DNA from: Chloroflexota bacterium
Lineage (GTDB): Bacteria > Chloroflexota > Anaerolineae > Caldilineales > Caldilineaceae
Length of the DNA stretch: 36,254 nt
Direction: 5' to 3'
Assembly: GCA_030058085.1 (NCBI GenBank)
Contig: JASGTU010000130.1
Location: 1 to 36,254 of the forward strand
Shown here piece after piece: positions 1 through 9,171 of the stretch; position 1 is the stretch's first letter; each line of letters starts with the position of its first letter. Under the pieces are notes generated by a model. That model made no database searches. It was not told where the DNA came from and saw only the letters and a list, made by a program, of their open reading frames with translations. The translations under genes and the position numbers were made by a program.

Positions 1-2
1 AA

Positions 3-338
3 CGCGGGCTGGAGGTCATCATCGCCGGCGCGGGCGGGGCTGCGCATCTGCCCGGCATGGTAGCCGGCCATACGCTCCTGCCGGTGATCGGCGTGCCCAT
101 CCAGAGTCGCGCCCTCAATGGGCTCGACTCGCTGCTCTCCATCGTGCAGATGCCCGCCGGCGTCCCCGTCGCCACGATGGCGATTGGCCGCGCCGGCGCC
201 GTCAATGCCGCGCTCTTTGCCGTCGCCATTCTCGGCGCCCAACGCCCCGCCTACCGCGCCGCGCTCCGCCAATACCGCGCTGAACGCGCCCGCCAGGTGA
301 TGGAGGACGAGTTAGTGTTGGAGGAGACAGGACTCTAG
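3..338 (+). CDS. purE: PurE, N5-carboxyaminoimidazole ribonucleotide mutase (5' truncated)
   Basis: The reading frame is open from base 3 and runs off the left edge, so only the C-terminal ~111 residues are present. PurE converts N5-CAIR to CAIR in cytoplasmic IMP synthesis. The fragment carries the family core: [14 protein letters not shown] (substrate-binding loop), [24 protein letters not shown] and [11 protein letters not shown], all in the usual order. The tail after about residue 90 of the fragment is a charged helix typical of the family end. Its stop is followed at once by purK, which supplies the substrate, so co-transcription is likely. Family identity is secure; only the start is missing. 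Confidence 0.95.
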   Translation, partial: RGLEVIIAGAGGAAHLPGMVAGHTLLPVIGVPIQSRALNGLDSLLSIVQMPAGVPVATMAIGRAGAVNAALFAVAILGAQRPAYRAALRQYRAERARQVMEDELVLEETGL

Positions 339-344
339 TTGTCT

Positions 345-1499
345 ATGGCAACGCCGATTCTTCCAGGCGCCGTTATCGGCGTCCTCGGCAGCGGACAACT
401 TGGCCGCATGCTGGCCTTGGCTGCCAGGGCGATGGGCTACCGCATCCACGTTTTTTCCCCGGACCGCTACTCCCCCGCCGGTCAAGTGGCCGACCACGAA
501 ATCGCAGCGCCCTATGACGATGCCGGCGCCCTGACGCAGTTTATGCGCGGCATCGACGTGCTGACCTTCGAGTTCGAAAACGTCGACGCCGCAGCAGCCC
601 GCATCGCAGAGGAGCTGGACGTGCCGGTACGGCCTGGCGGCTGGGTGCTGCAAACCGCACAGCAGCGCGTCGTCGAGAAGACCTTCCTGCGCGACGCGGG
701 CCTGCCCGTTGCGAACTTCGCAGCGATTGAGACCCCAGCCGATCTAGCTGCTGCCATCTCGACAGCCGGCTTTCCGGCGGTGTTGAAGACCGCAGCCTTC
801 GGCTACGACGGCAAAGGCCAAGCAGTCGTGCATGACGCTGCAGGTTTGGAGAACGCCTGGTCCGCGCTGGGCGGTCAGCCCGCAATTCTCGAAGCTTATG
901 TCGAGTTCGCAGCCGAAATCTCGGTCGTCGGCGCACGCAACCCGGCAGGCCAGTTCGCCCACTATGGAGCCATTGAGAATATTCACCGGGATCACATCCT
1001 CGACATATCGATTGCGCCGGCGCGCATCATCCCTGCAGCAGCCGCCCAGGCTGTTGACCTAACGCACGCGGTCATGGAGGAGCTAGATGCGGTCGGCGTG
1101 CTCTGCGTTGAGTTCTTCCTCGCCAAGGATGGCCGCCTATTCATCAACGAGATTGCGCCGCGGCCGCACAACTCCGGTCACCTCACCATTGAGGCCGCCT
1201 TTGCCAGCCAGTTCGAGCAGCAGGTGCGCGCTATCTGCGCCTTGCCCCTGGCTGATACGCATCAGGCTAGGCCCGCCGCCATGGCCAACCTGCTCGGCGA
1301 TCTGTGGTCACACGGCGAGCCGGACTGGGCCGCAGCCTTAGCCGTGTCGAACGTCAAGTTACATCTATACGGCAAGCGCGAGGCGCGGCCAGGCCGCAAA
1401 ATGGGCCACCTCACCGCCCTGGGGCCAGATGCCGGCTCTGCGCTTGCCACTGTCACCGCCGCCCGTTGTGCGCTCAGCGGCGAGGCAAGCCAGTCCTAG
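345..1499 (+). CDS. purK: PurK, N5-carboxyaminoimidazole ribonucleotide synthase
   Basis: ATP-grasp enzyme that carboxylates AIR with bicarbonate and ATP to give N5-CAIR, the substrate of PurE. Visible motifs: N-terminal GVLGSGQLGRML nucleotide-fold loop, FEFENVD, the ATP-grasp lysine region AVLKTAAFGYDGKGQAV, EAYVEFAAEISVV, YGAIENIHRDHILD, and the metal-binding end VEFF...FINEIAPRPHNSGH. The length of about 384 residues is normal. The ATG at 345 is chosen; an in-frame TTG at 339, touching the purE stop, is an alternative, since AGGA at 329-332 suits it and GGAGGAG at 320-326 is far from both. It ends at the base before the open frame of purF and belongs to the same operon. Confidence 0.95.
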   Translation: MATPILPGAVIGVLGSGQLGRMLALAARAMGYRIHVFSPDRYSPAGQVADHEIAAPYDDAGALTQFMRGIDVLTFEFENVDAAAARIAEELDVPVRPGGWVLQTAQQRVVEKTFLRDAGLPVANFAAIETPADLAAAISTAGFPAVLKTAAFGYDGKGQAVVHDAAGLENAWSALGGQPAILEAYVEFAAEISVVGARNPAGQFAHYGAIENIHRDHILDISIAPARIIPAAAAQAVDLTHAVMEELDAVGVLCVEFFLAKDGRLFINEIAPRPHNSGHLTIEAAFASQFEQQVRAICALPLADTHQARPAAMANLLGDLWSHGEPDWAAALAVSNVKLHLYGKREARPGRKMGHLTALGPDAGSALATVTAARCALSGEASQS

Positions 1500-1538
1500 T
1501 TGTGCGCGTGTCCGGCGGTTCTGAAGGGAGCGTTTGCC

Positions 1539-2960
1539 ATGTACCAAGATGATAAATTGCACGAAGAATGCGGCGTGGTCGGCATCTTCGCCCAAGACAA
1601 ACAGGCGGCGCGCCTCGCCTTCTTCGCGCTCTACGCGCTCCAACACCGCGGCCAAGAGGCCGCGGGCATCGTCACCTGCGACGGCCGCATGGCGCACGTC
1701 CACAAGGGTATGGGGCTAGTTTCCCAGGTGTTCAACGAGGATAACCTGCACTACCTCCAAGGGCATACGGCGATCGGACATACGCGCTATTCCACCACCG
1801 GCGCGCCGCGCCTGCGCAACACCCAGCCCTACGTCCTTGAAACGCTTGACGGCCCGCTGGCTATCGCGCACAACGGCAACCTCATCAACGCGCCACAGCT
1901 ACGCCGCGAATTGTTGGAGCGCGGCGTCGGCCTGCAGACCTCTACCGACAGTGAGTTAATCATCCATCTGCTCGCCGGAGCCGGCGGCCCAGACTGGCCG
2001 ACGCGCATTCGCATCATGATGGCGCGCGCCGAGGGCGCCTACAGCCTCGTCATCCTCACCCGCGACGCCATTTATGGCGTGCGCGATCCCTGGGGACTGC
2101 GCCCGTTGGCGGTCGGTCGCCTTGACGACGGCTATATCCTCGCCTCCGAAAGCTGCGCCTTCGCCACCATCGGCGCGCAGATGGTGCGCGAGGTCCAGCC
2201 CGGCGAGATCGTTCGCATCGACGAGTCAGGCTACGAATTCAGCCAGGGCGCGCCGCCGCAGAAGCTGGCTTTCTGCACCTTCGAGCATATCTACTTCGCC
2301 CGTCCCGACAGCGTGTTCGGCGGACAACTCGTCCACGAAGTGCGCCAGAAGCTTGGTCGGCAACTGGCCAGAGAGGCGCCCGTCAAAGCCGACATCGTCA
2401 TGCCCGTTCCCGACTCCGGCACACCTCATGCCGTCGGCTTTGCCCAAAAGAGCGGCATCCCCTACAGCGAAGGGCTGATCAAGAACCGCTACATCGGCCG
2501 CACCTTCATCGAACCGACGGACAAGCTGCGCAAGATCGGCATCGCCATGAAGTTCAACCCGCTGCCGGAGAACCTGCGCGGGCGACGCGTCGTGATGGTC
2601 GACGACTCCATCGTGCGCGGCAACACCTCCGGCCCGCTCGTACGGCTACTGCGCGATGCCGGCGCTACGGAAGTCCACGTCCGCGTCGCCTGCCCGCCCA
2701 TTCGCTTTCCTTGCTTCATGGGCGTGGATATGGCCGCGCAATCCGAACTTATTGCCGCCAACAAAGACATGGACGAGATTTGCCGTCATATTGGAGCGGA
2801 CTCACTTGCGTTTCTCTCGCTGACGGGGCTGATGAAGGCGCTGAAGGCCGAGGACGGCTATTGCAATGCCTGTTTCACGGGCGAATACCCTTTTAATACG
2901 GCGATACCGTTGATTGAATTACAGGAAAAAGAGAAGTTTTCACAGGTGTGGGGCGACTGA
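1539..2960 (+). CDS. purF: PurF, amidophosphoribosyltransferase (Fe-S type with propeptide)
   Basis: Catalyses the first committed step of purine synthesis: glutamine + PRPP to phosphoribosylamine. The ATG at 1539 has GAAGGGAG at 1523-1530 eight bases upstream; the frame is open further back to 1500 without a good start. A ten-residue propeptide precedes Cys11, the expected N-terminal nucleophile (EECGVVGIF). The glutaminase half shows HTRYSTTG, AHNGNL and STDSELI; the transferase half shows the PRPP loop VVMVDDSIVRGNTSG (Asp355, Asp356). Cys246, Cys392, Cys442 and Cys445 match the four ligands of the [4Fe-4S] cluster known from the Bacillus subtilis enzyme. About 473 residues, full length. 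Confidence 0.96.
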   Translation: MYQDDKLHEECGVVGIFAQDKQAARLAFFALYALQHRGQEAAGIVTCDGRMAHVHKGMGLVSQVFNEDNLHYLQGHTAIGHTRYSTTGAPRLRNTQPYVLETLDGPLAIAHNGNLINAPQLRRELLERGVGLQTSTDSELIIHLLAGAGGPDWPTRIRIMMARAEGAYSLVILTRDAIYGVRDPWGLRPLAVGRLDDGYILASESCAFATIGAQMVREVQPGEIVRIDESGYEFSQGAPPQKLAFCTFEHIYFARPDSVFGGQLVHEVRQKLGRQLAREAPVKADIVMPVPDSGTPHAVGFAQKSGIPYSEGLIKNRYIGRTFIEPTDKLRKIGIAMKFNPLPENLRGRRVVMVDDSIVRGNTSGPLVRLLRDAGATEVHVRVACPPIRFPCFMGVDMAAQSELIAANKDMDEICRHIGADSLAFLSLTGLMKALKAEDGYCNACFTGEYPFNTAIPLIELQEKEKFSQVWGD

Positions 2961-3025
2961 GGCCGGGGTGACAGTCTGCACACCGTCATATCCGACCCCA
3001 CTATCACGAAAAATTAGGAGCTAAC

Positions 3026-5740
3026 ATGGCCGAATCAACAAGCAGTTTCAGGCGTCACCCCCTTGACGCAATCTTCTCCCCGCGCAACGTCGCGGTCATC
3101 GGCGCTTCCGAAACCCAGGGAAGCGTCGGGCGCACCCTGCTCTGGAACCTCATCAGCCACCCCTTCGGCGGCGCGGTCTTCCCCGTCAACCCGAAACGCG
3201 CCAGCGTCCTCGGCATTCACGCGTATTCCAGTGTGCTGGAAGTGCCGGCGCAGGTAGACCTGGCCGTGATCGTCACGCCGGCGCGCACCGTACCCGGCAT
3301 CATCGACGAGTGCGTGCAGGCCGGCGTCAAGGGCGCCATCATCATCTCCGCCGGCTTCAAAGAGATCGGCGAGCAAGGCGCCGAACTGGAGCGCCAGGTC
3401 CTCGAACGCGCTCGCAGCGCGCAGATGCGCATCATCGGCCCCAACTGCCTCGGCGTCATGAGCCCGCTCACCGGCCTCAACGCCACATTCGCCAAAGGCA
3501 TGGCCTTGCCCGGCAATGTCGGCTTCATCAGCCAAAGCGGCGCCCTTTGTACTGCCGTACTGGACTGGAGCTTCCGCGAGCACGTAGGCTTCAGCGCCTT
3601 TGTCTCGGTCGGCTCAATGCTCGACGTCGACTGGGGCGACCTGATCTACTACTTGGGCGACGACGACCGCACGCGCAGCATCGTCATGTATATGGAGTCG
3701 ATCGGCAATGCCGAGTCCTTCATGTCCGCCGCGCGCGAAGTCTCGCTGACCAAGCCCATCATCGTCATCAAGGCCGGTCGCAGCGCCGCCGCCGCCAAGG
3801 CCGCCGCCTCGCACACCGGTTCGCTGGCGGGCAGCGACGACGTCCTCGACGCAGCCTTCCGCCGCTGCGGCGTCTTGCGCGTCGAGCACCTCTCGCACCT
3901 ATTCGCCATGGCCGAAGTCCTCGCCAAGCAGCCGCGTCCAGCCGGCCCGCGCCTCACCATCCTGACCAACGCCGGCGGCCCTGGCGTATTGGCGACGGAC
4001 ATGCTCATGGCGGGCAAGGGCAAGCTTGCCGAACTGTCCGAAGATACTATGGCCGCCTTCGACGAGGTGCTGCCGAGACACTGGAGCCACAACAACCCCG
4101 TCGACATTATCGGCGACGCCGACCCCGATCGCTACACCAAGGCCGTCGAGATCGCCATCGCAGATAAAAACACCGACGGCTTGATGGTCATCCTCACGCC
4201 GCAGGATATGACATATCCGACGCAAACCGCCGAAAAGATGGCACGCGCCCTGTCGGACACGCGCAAACCGGTCCTCGCCAGTTGGATGGGCGGGCCTGAG
4301 GTTGCGGGCGGCGTTGACGTACTGAACCGCGCCAACATCCCCACCTTCGACTACCCGGACACAGCCGCCAGCATTTTTAACTACATGTGGCGCTATTCCT
4401 ACAACCTGCGCTCCATTTACGAGACGCCCTCGCTGCCCGTAGCCAGCGAAGCCGAAGCCACCAATCAGCGCCACGCAACAGAGTTGATCGAAGCCGTGCG
4501 CGAGAAGGGACGCACGATTCTCACCGAGTTCGAGTCCAAGCAGGTCTTTGCCGCCTACGGCATCTCCACCGTACCGACCATGCTCGCCAACAGCCCGGAT
4601 GAGGCCGTGTCGATCGCCAAGGAGATCGGCTACCCCGTCGTGCTCAAGCTGAACTCCGAAACCATCACCCACAAATCGGACGTGCAGGGCGTGCAGCTCA
4701 ACCTGGGCGATGACGACGCCGTGCGCAAAGCCTACGAGACTATCGACACGACCGTCGGCGAGCGCGTCGGCCCCGGCCATTTCCAGGGCGTCACCGTCCA
4801 GCCGATGGAAAAACTCGACGGCTATGAGTTGATCATCGGCAGCAGCCAGGACATCCAGTTCGGCCCGGTTCTGCTCTTCGGCACCGGCGGCACGCTGGTC
4901 GAAGTCTTCCGCGACCGTGCGCTCGGCCTGCCGCCGCTCAACACGACACTCGCCCGCCGCATGATGGAGCAGACCCGCATCTTCGAGGCGCTGCAAGGTG
5001 TGCGCGGTCGCAAGGGCGTCGACATCGACGCGCTCGAACGGCTCATGGTGCGCTTCAGCAACCTTGTCGTCGAGCAGCCGCGCATCAAGGAAATCGACAT
5101 CAACCCGCTGCTCGCCTCGCCCGAACGCATCATCGCCCTGGATGCACGCATCGTTCTACACGACCCGGACATTGCGGACGACGACCTGCCGCGCCCGTCG
5201 ATTCGTCCCTATCCGATCCGCTACAGTCACGAGTGGAACCTGCCCGACGGCACGACGCTCACCATCCGCCCGGTCAAGCCCGAAGATGAGCCGATGATGA
5301 TCGACTTCACACTTTCGCTTTCGCCGGACAACCTCTACCTGCGCTACTTCCACTCAGTATCGGTCAGCACGCTCATCTCGCACGAGAAGCTGACCCGGCT
5401 CTGCTTCGTCGACTACAACCGCGAGATTTCGCTCGTAGCCGTGCGTGAAGACCCCAAGACCAACCGCCCCGAGATCATCGCTCACGGGCAGCTCACCAGG
5501 CTGCACGGTCGCCGCGACGCCGAGTTCGCCGTACAGGTCCGCGACCAGTATCAGGGCTCCGGTCTCGGCACCCACATCCTTACGCAACTGCTGGAGATCG
5601 CACGCGACGAGAAGCTGGAGAAGGTCGTCGCCGAGATCATGCCGGAAAACGCGGGCATGCGCCGCGTCTGCACCAAGTTGGGCTTCGAGTTCAGCCGTAT
5701 GCCCGAAAGCCAGAACTACCTAGCCGAAAAGGTGCTGTAG
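3026..5740 (+). CDS. ADP-forming acyl/acetyl-CoA synthetase (alpha-beta fusion) with C-terminal GNAT domain
   Basis: A 904-residue fusion. Residues ~10-145 form a CoA-binding Rossmann domain ([18 protein letters not shown]); ~150-470 are the succinyl-CoA-ligase-like domains ([29 protein letters not shown] with His263 at the phosphohistidine position); ~490-710 are ATP-grasp ([19 protein letters not shown]); ~735-900 are a GNAT acetyltransferase with the acetyl-CoA loop [11 protein letters not shown] at 841-851. RBS AGGAG lies five bases before the ATG. The same architecture occurs in protein lysine acetyltransferases of the Pat/PatZ type, but those that I know lack the catalytic His, which is kept here. 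It could therefore be an active ADP-forming acetate-CoA ligase, an acetyltransferase, or both. Placed after purF, separated by 65 bases, and probably transcribed separately. Confidence 0.9.
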   Translation: MAESTSSFRRHPLDAIFSPRNVAVIGASETQGSVGRTLLWNLISHPFGGAVFPVNPKRASVLGIHAYSSVLEVPAQVDLAVIVTPARTVPGIIDECVQAGVKGAIIISAGFKEIGEQGAELERQVLERARSAQMRIIGPNCLGVMSPLTGLNATFAKGMALPGNVGFISQSGALCTAVLDWSFREHVGFSAFVSVGSMLDVDWGDLIYYLGDDDRTRSIVMYMESIGNAESFMSAAREVSLTKPIIVIKAGRSAAAAKAAASHTGSLAGSDDVLDAAFRRCGVLRVEHLSHLFAMAEVLAKQPRPAGPRLTILTNAGGPGVLATDMLMAGKGKLAELSEDTMAAFDEVLPRHWSHNNPVDIIGDADPDRYTKAVEIAIADKNTDGLMVILTPQDMTYPTQTAEKMARALSDTRKPVLASWMGGPEVAGGVDVLNRANIPTFDYPDTAASIFNYMWRYSYNLRSIYETPSLPVASEAEATNQRHATELIEAVREKGRTILTEFESKQVFAAYGISTVPTMLANSPDEAVSIAKEIGYPVVLKLNSETITHKSDVQGVQLNLGDDDAVRKAYETIDTTVGERVGPGHFQGVTVQPMEKLDGYELIIGSSQDIQFGPVLLFGTGGTLVEVFRDRALGLPPLNTTLARRMMEQTRIFEALQGVRGRKGVDIDALERLMVRFSNLVVEQPRIKEIDINPLLASPERIIALDARIVLHDPDIADDDLPRPSIRPYPIRYSHEWNLPDGTTLTIRPVKPEDEPMMIDFTLSLSPDNLYLRYFHSVSVSTLISHEKLTRLCFVDYNREISLVAVREDPKTNRPEIIAHGQLTRLHGRRDAEFAVQVRDQYQGSGLGTHILTQLLEIARDEKLEKVVAEIMPENAGMRRVCTKLGFEFSRMPESQNYLAEKVL

Positions 5741-5848
5741 ACGGCAAATCGCTTCAACATCAAGCCAGCCAGAGGGCCGATGGCCTACATGGCTGGCTTC
5801 CTCCTCAATAGACGCATTGGGCAATGCAGAATATTGCATAACACAAGA

Positions 5849-5871
5849 GGCCGGCTCGCTGTGAGCCGGCC
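5849..5871. terminator. Putative bidirectional terminator hairpin between convergent genes
   Basis: A perfect 9-bp stem, GGCCGGCTC and GAGCCGGCC, with a 5-base loop GCTGT lies in the 184-base gap between two genes that converge. No strong U-tract follows on either side (the plus side has CCCTTGCATTGAAACTCTTTT), so termination is inferred from position and stem stability. A weaker GCAAT...ATTGC repeat sits just before it at 5821-5837. Nothing else is recognised in this gap. Confidence 0.55.
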
Positions 5872-5924
5872 CCTTGCATTGAAACTCTTTTGCCACGCGC
5901 GAAGTGCGGCGACGCAACCTCACC

Positions 5925-8189
5925 TTACCCCGCAGGCTTAACACCCCAATCCACGACCTGCTCCGCCGCGAAGTCATACGCCAACGGCATGCCGAGGCCT
6001 AACGGACGCTGGTCGCTGCCGTCCGCCCGCATCACCCAGACGCGCCAGTCGCCGGCGCTGTTATTGTCGTCGCGGTTGCTCAAATACACGATCCACTGCC
6101 CGTCCGGACTCCACGCCGGGGCTACGTTGCTGGGCAGTTCGTCCACCAATGTGGTGACGGGCCGCGTCAGTGCGGACAGCCCCGTCCCATCCGCATTGAC
6201 CGTGAAGATCTCCCAGTGATTGCCCTCTCGGCTATGGAAGACGATGCGATCGCCGCCGGGCTGCCACGACGGATCCTGATAATACGGCGCATTGATCAGC
6301 ATCTGTGTCCGCGCGCCCGGCTCATCGTAGGTAATTTCCAGCCCGGAAACCGACTGGTACACGATGCCGCCGCCATCCGACCAAGACGGCGCCACCGCGG
6401 AGGTTAACGCCGGCAGATCGCGGAATTCCTCTCCGTTGACATTGACGCGACTCAGCCCGAACTCCGGCATTGTCGCCATCGGGAAACTGTCAAGAAAGGG
6501 ATTGTCTGGCAGGCAGATGCCGAACCCCACATCGCGGCACTCATACTCGCCCGACCGCCGGCTGAACACGACGTAGCTGCCGTCGGGGCTCCACGCGGGT
6601 GATCGAAGCCGTTCACCGCTCAGGTAAATGCGCCGTTCGTTGCTCCCGTCAATGTCTATCAGGTACAGCCCATGATCGCCGTTCGCACGCGTGAACGCCA
6701 CCGTCCTGCCGTCCGGGCTGACTGATGGATCAAAGCCGGAGGTCAATAGGCGAACGACGCCGCTCGCCGGGTCCGCCACATAGATCTCCCCGCCCGGGCT
6801 GCTCTGGATGACAAGATTGCCCGCTAGCCCGCCCGAAGAAGCAGGCGCGGACGCCGTGCGCACAGTGGGCAGAGGCGGAGCCGCCAGCGGTGCAGTCATT
6901 GTCTCACTTTCTTGCGCGCTTTCTTCGTCGTCCGCATCCATCTCCAGGCTGGTTACAGGCAACCGCTCAACCGGCGCACTTAACTGCATAAACTCCGCGG
7001 CTACCCAGCCCCCGTCGGGGCCGACGTCGCCGCCTATGATCTCGATCCAACTTGAATCGGCATTGCGCCCGGCGGCGGCAAACGTTTCGCCGGGCATAGC
7101 CTTCGCCACAATGCGATAACCGGTCCCTGGGCCGCTGCGCACGTTCAGCCGCGAATCGGTGATCGCCACCGTAGCCCGCACGCCCGTATCCACCGCCGGC
7201 GCTGCTGCGCTTGCCGCTGGTACGGCTGCCGTCACGCGGGGCGTAGGCAGCGCGTCCGCAGAGGCGGGCGCCTCCGCGCTCAGCCCAGGCGTAGCTTCGA
7301 CCGACGGCTCCACAGCAAGAGAAGTCGCCGTACTGCCGACAGGCACGACCGGCAAGGCCTCCAGGTTAAAAGCCACTACCTGGGCTGCCTCTATCCAACC
7401 GCCCATGCCTGCCGCGGTCAACGCCACAAGCCAGCGGCTGTCCTCGCTCCTGCCCCACACAGTCAACGCCGTACCGGTGGCAAGTTCTTGCAGCGAATCG
7501 CCGTCCGGTACAGCCAGCAGCTGCGTCCCGCCGGCGCGCACGACCGCCACCTGACTCACCTGACCGGAGCGGGCCGCCGATGCGGCGGGGGTCGGCGTCG
7601 GCGGGGCTGCTGTTGGCGTTGGCGTTGGCAATGGCGTCGGCGTCATCGTCGGAGTTGGGCTGGGCGTAGGCGTAGGCGTCGCCAAAGGAGTAGACGTCGG
7701 CGTGGGCAACGCTACGGGCGCTGACTCAGCCTCCCCGGCAGCAGGCGCGCCGGCAGCCGCCTCGCCCATCATCACCGGCAATTGGTCCGCGCCGAACATC
7801 ACAACCTGCGCCGTCTCCGCCCAACCTGCCTTGTCGTCGTTTGTCACCACCAACACCCAAAGACTATCCGAAGAGCGCCCAACTGCGGTCAACACCGTAC
7901 CGGCAGGCAGTACTCGGATCAATTCGCCGCCAGGCGCCTCGTACAGGCTCGCCTCGCCCGCGCCGACGATCGCTAACACGCCCGACTCTTGTGCGCTCTG
8001 GCTCGTCTCCGCCGCCCAGGGCAAGGCGTATTGACTCTCCGCATGAACCATACGCGGCAGGCCGCCGGCGACGATAGCGGCGACAACTATTGCACTCGCC
8101 ACAACTCGCATCAGCCGCTTGGCGACTGCGACCACTGGCGCGTGGGAGAGAGCGGGCCTCAAACCAGCAGCGCTAAGTTGAGTTCGCAT
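5925..8189 (-). CDS. Secreted protein: three SH3-like modules, Pro-Thr linker and TolB-like beta-propeller
   Basis: About 754 residues, probably exported. The chosen ATG (8189-8187) has a GGGGGTG stretch just upstream and is followed by a basic start and a hydrophobic segment (RVVASAIVVAAIVAGG) ending near HAESQ, as in a signal peptide or anchor; the frame is open upstream to 8267 without support. After it come an SH3-like module (VLAIVGAGEASLYEAPGGE...), a long Pro/Thr linker, a second module (VAVVRAGGTQLLAVPDG...), a third and most canonical bacterial SH3 module (SRLNVRSGPGTGYRIV), then PD40/TolB-type repeats with SPDG, PAWSPDG, PSWQPGG and PAWSPDGQWIVYLS. No catalytic motif is seen; a role in wall or glycan binding is an inference. 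It is divergent from the tetR-efflux cluster. Confidence 0.85.
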   Translation of the reverse strand: MRTQLSAAGLRPALSHAPVVAVAKRLMRVVASAIVVAAIVAGGLPRMVHAESQYALPWAAETSQSAQESGVLAIVGAGEASLYEAPGGELIRVLPAGTVLTAVGRSSDSLWVLVVTNDDKAGWAETAQVVMFGADQLPVMMGEAAAGAPAAGEAESAPVALPTPTSTPLATPTPTPSPTPTMTPTPLPTPTPTAAPPTPTPAASAARSGQVSQVAVVRAGGTQLLAVPDGDSLQELATGTALTVWGRSEDSRWLVALTAAGMGGWIEAAQVVAFNLEALPVVPVGSTATSLAVEPSVEATPGLSAEAPASADALPTPRVTAAVPAASAAAPAVDTGVRATVAITDSRLNVRSGPGTGYRIVAKAMPGETFAAAGRNADSSWIEIIGGDVGPDGGWVAAEFMQLSAPVERLPVTSLEMDADDEESAQESETMTAPLAAPPLPTVRTASAPASSGGLAGNLVIQSSPGGEIYVADPASGVVRLLTSGFDPSVSPDGRTVAFTRANGDHGLYLIDIDGSNERRIYLSGERLRSPAWSPDGSYVVFSRRSGEYECRDVGFGICLPDNPFLDSFPMATMPEFGLSRVNVNGEEFRDLPALTSAVAPSWSDGGGIVYQSVSGLEITYDEPGARTQMLINAPYYQDPSWQPGGDRIVFHSREGNHWEIFTVNADGTGLSALTRPVTTLVDELPSNVAPAWSPDGQWIVYLSNRDDNNSAGDWRVWVMRADGSDQRPLGLGMPLAYDFAAEQVVDWGVKPAG
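7588..7710. repeat. Low-complexity Pro-Thr coding repeat
   Basis: Roughly 120 bases with a loose 6-base period (GGCGTT/GGCGTC/GGCGTA on the plus strand) encode a run of Pro-Thr with occasional Ser, Ala, Leu and Met between the first and second SH3-like modules of the minus-strand secreted protein. This is a flexible linker of the type frequent in Chloroflexota exported proteins, not a CRISPR or regulatory array. Copy number is a likely point of slippage. Confidence 0.85.
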
Positions 8190-8203
8190 AAACACCCCCG
8201 TAA

Positions 8204-8233
8204 TTGACAACGAAAATAGCAACTCATTATAAT
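8204..8233 (+). promoter_or_regulatory. Consensus housekeeping-type promoter for the tetR-efflux genes
   Basis: TTGACA at 8204-8209 and TATAAT at 8228-8233 match the sigma-70 consensus fully, with an 18-base spacer. Transcription would start near 8240, inside or just before the palindrome at 8245-8264, giving a leader of about 175 bases to the TetR start. The sequence ATTATA at 8226-8231 also reads TATAAT on the minus strand, so a promoter for the divergent gene may overlap, though no clear -35 is seen for it. Confidence 0.75.
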
Positions 8234-8244
8234 GGATAATGGAA

Positions 8245-8264
8245 TCGACCGGACGGTCGGTCGA
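8245..8264. promoter_or_regulatory. Probable TetR operator (interrupted palindrome)
   Basis: A perfect palindrome TCGACCG-N6-CGGTCGA, within which GACCG-GA-CGGTC forms a tighter nested repeat. Size, symmetry and the ACCG/CGGT core resemble operators of TetR-family efflux repressors. It lies immediately downstream of the -10 box at 8228-8233, where binding would block transcription of the TetR gene, and just upstream of the minus-strand gene. Binding is inferred. Confidence 0.65.
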
Positions 8265-8415
8265 CATCTACAGGTCTTATTATCGACTAGCGTCCAATTC
8301 TTTGTCAAAAGCGCAGCGCGTCGCTATTTGGTTTGACCCAGGGCCACAGAGCGCTATCGTAAACGGTCGCTCAACGCAGTATGGCCGTCTGTGATCCGGG
8401 ATGAAGGAGAAATTC

Positions 8416-9009
8416 ATGACCGTCCAAAACACACTAGAAATCCCCTCGCGCGATGCGGTATTGGACGCGGCGCGCAGCCTGATCGCCGATCACGGCTATG
8501 CCGGCTGGTCAATGCGCGAACTCGCCAACAAAAGCGGCCTTGCCAAAGCGACGATCTACCACCATTTCGCCGACAAACAGGACATCTACATGAGCGTCCT
8601 CGAGCGCGAGATCGCACTCATAAACGAGCGCACTGCGGAAGCGGCCAACTCACCGGGCAATGCCATCGACAGACTGCGGGCCGTGATCCGCACCTTCTAC
8701 GACCTTCAGGCCGAACGCCATGTCGTTTTCATGTCAGCGATCCGCGAAATGTCCCACAACGAGACGCAGCTTTGCAATCTACTGCGGCGCTATCGCAATG
8801 ACCTGCTCGCGCCCATCGGTCAATTGCTGGATAGCGGTGTGCGCGAAAACCTCTTCCGGCCTGTCAACGACGAAATGGCGCTGGTAACGATCTTCGGCAT
8901 CATGCACAGTTTCGTCACCCATCGGCTGTTGATCGGAGACGTGAAGACTGCCGACGAATTGGTCGAACACACCCTTCAGATGCTGCTCAACGGCATCGGC
9001 AATCACTAA
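8416..9009 (+). CDS. TetR/AcrR-family transcriptional repressor
   Basis: A 197-residue DNA-binding protein. The helix-turn-helix lies at about residues 31-50 (WSMRELANKSGLAKATIYHH), followed by the usual FADKQDIY helix; the rest is the all-helical ligand and dimer domain, which is not family-specific. The ATG at 8416 is preferred over the in-frame ATG at 8401 because AAGGAGA at 8404-8410 is correctly spaced for it and would lie inside the coding region otherwise. It is followed, in the same direction, by the adaptor and pump of an RND efflux system, so it most likely represses that system and itself through the palindrome at 8245-8264. The inducing ligand cannot be read from sequence. Confidence 0.92.
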   Translation: MTVQNTLEIPSRDAVLDAARSLIADHGYAGWSMRELANKSGLAKATIYHHFADKQDIYMSVLEREIALINERTAEAANSPGNAIDRLRAVIRTFYDLQAERHVVFMSAIREMSHNETQLCNLLRRYRNDLLAPIGQLLDSGVRENLFRPVNDEMALVTIFGIMHSFVTHRLLIGDVKTADELVEHTLQMLLNGIGNH

Positions 9010-9171
9010 CCAACCGTCGCCTATTTCATTATGCCGACATTTTTCCGCACTACCAAACTGGGCGACATCTCACACCGGCGCCCGCGGCTTGTCTTTTTGC
9101 GCAGGCAACGCGCACGGCTCTACCGTTATACCCCGCCAGCTATGCGAAATCGATCCCCAAAAAGAGGCGAT

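Noticed and set aside
2965-2999. GGGGT...ACCCC repeat between purF and the synthetase gene as a terminator
   Set aside because: The pairing is short with a long loop, and no T-run follows.
3899-4996. Open frame of 365 codons on the minus strand inside the synthetase-acetyltransferase gene
   Set aside because: No motifs, low-complexity Gly/Val/Asp-rich translation, and complete overlap with a clear gene.
7588-7710. Regularly spaced short repeats that could suggest an array
   Set aside because: They code for a Pro-Thr linker inside a clear protein and have no repeat-spacer structure.
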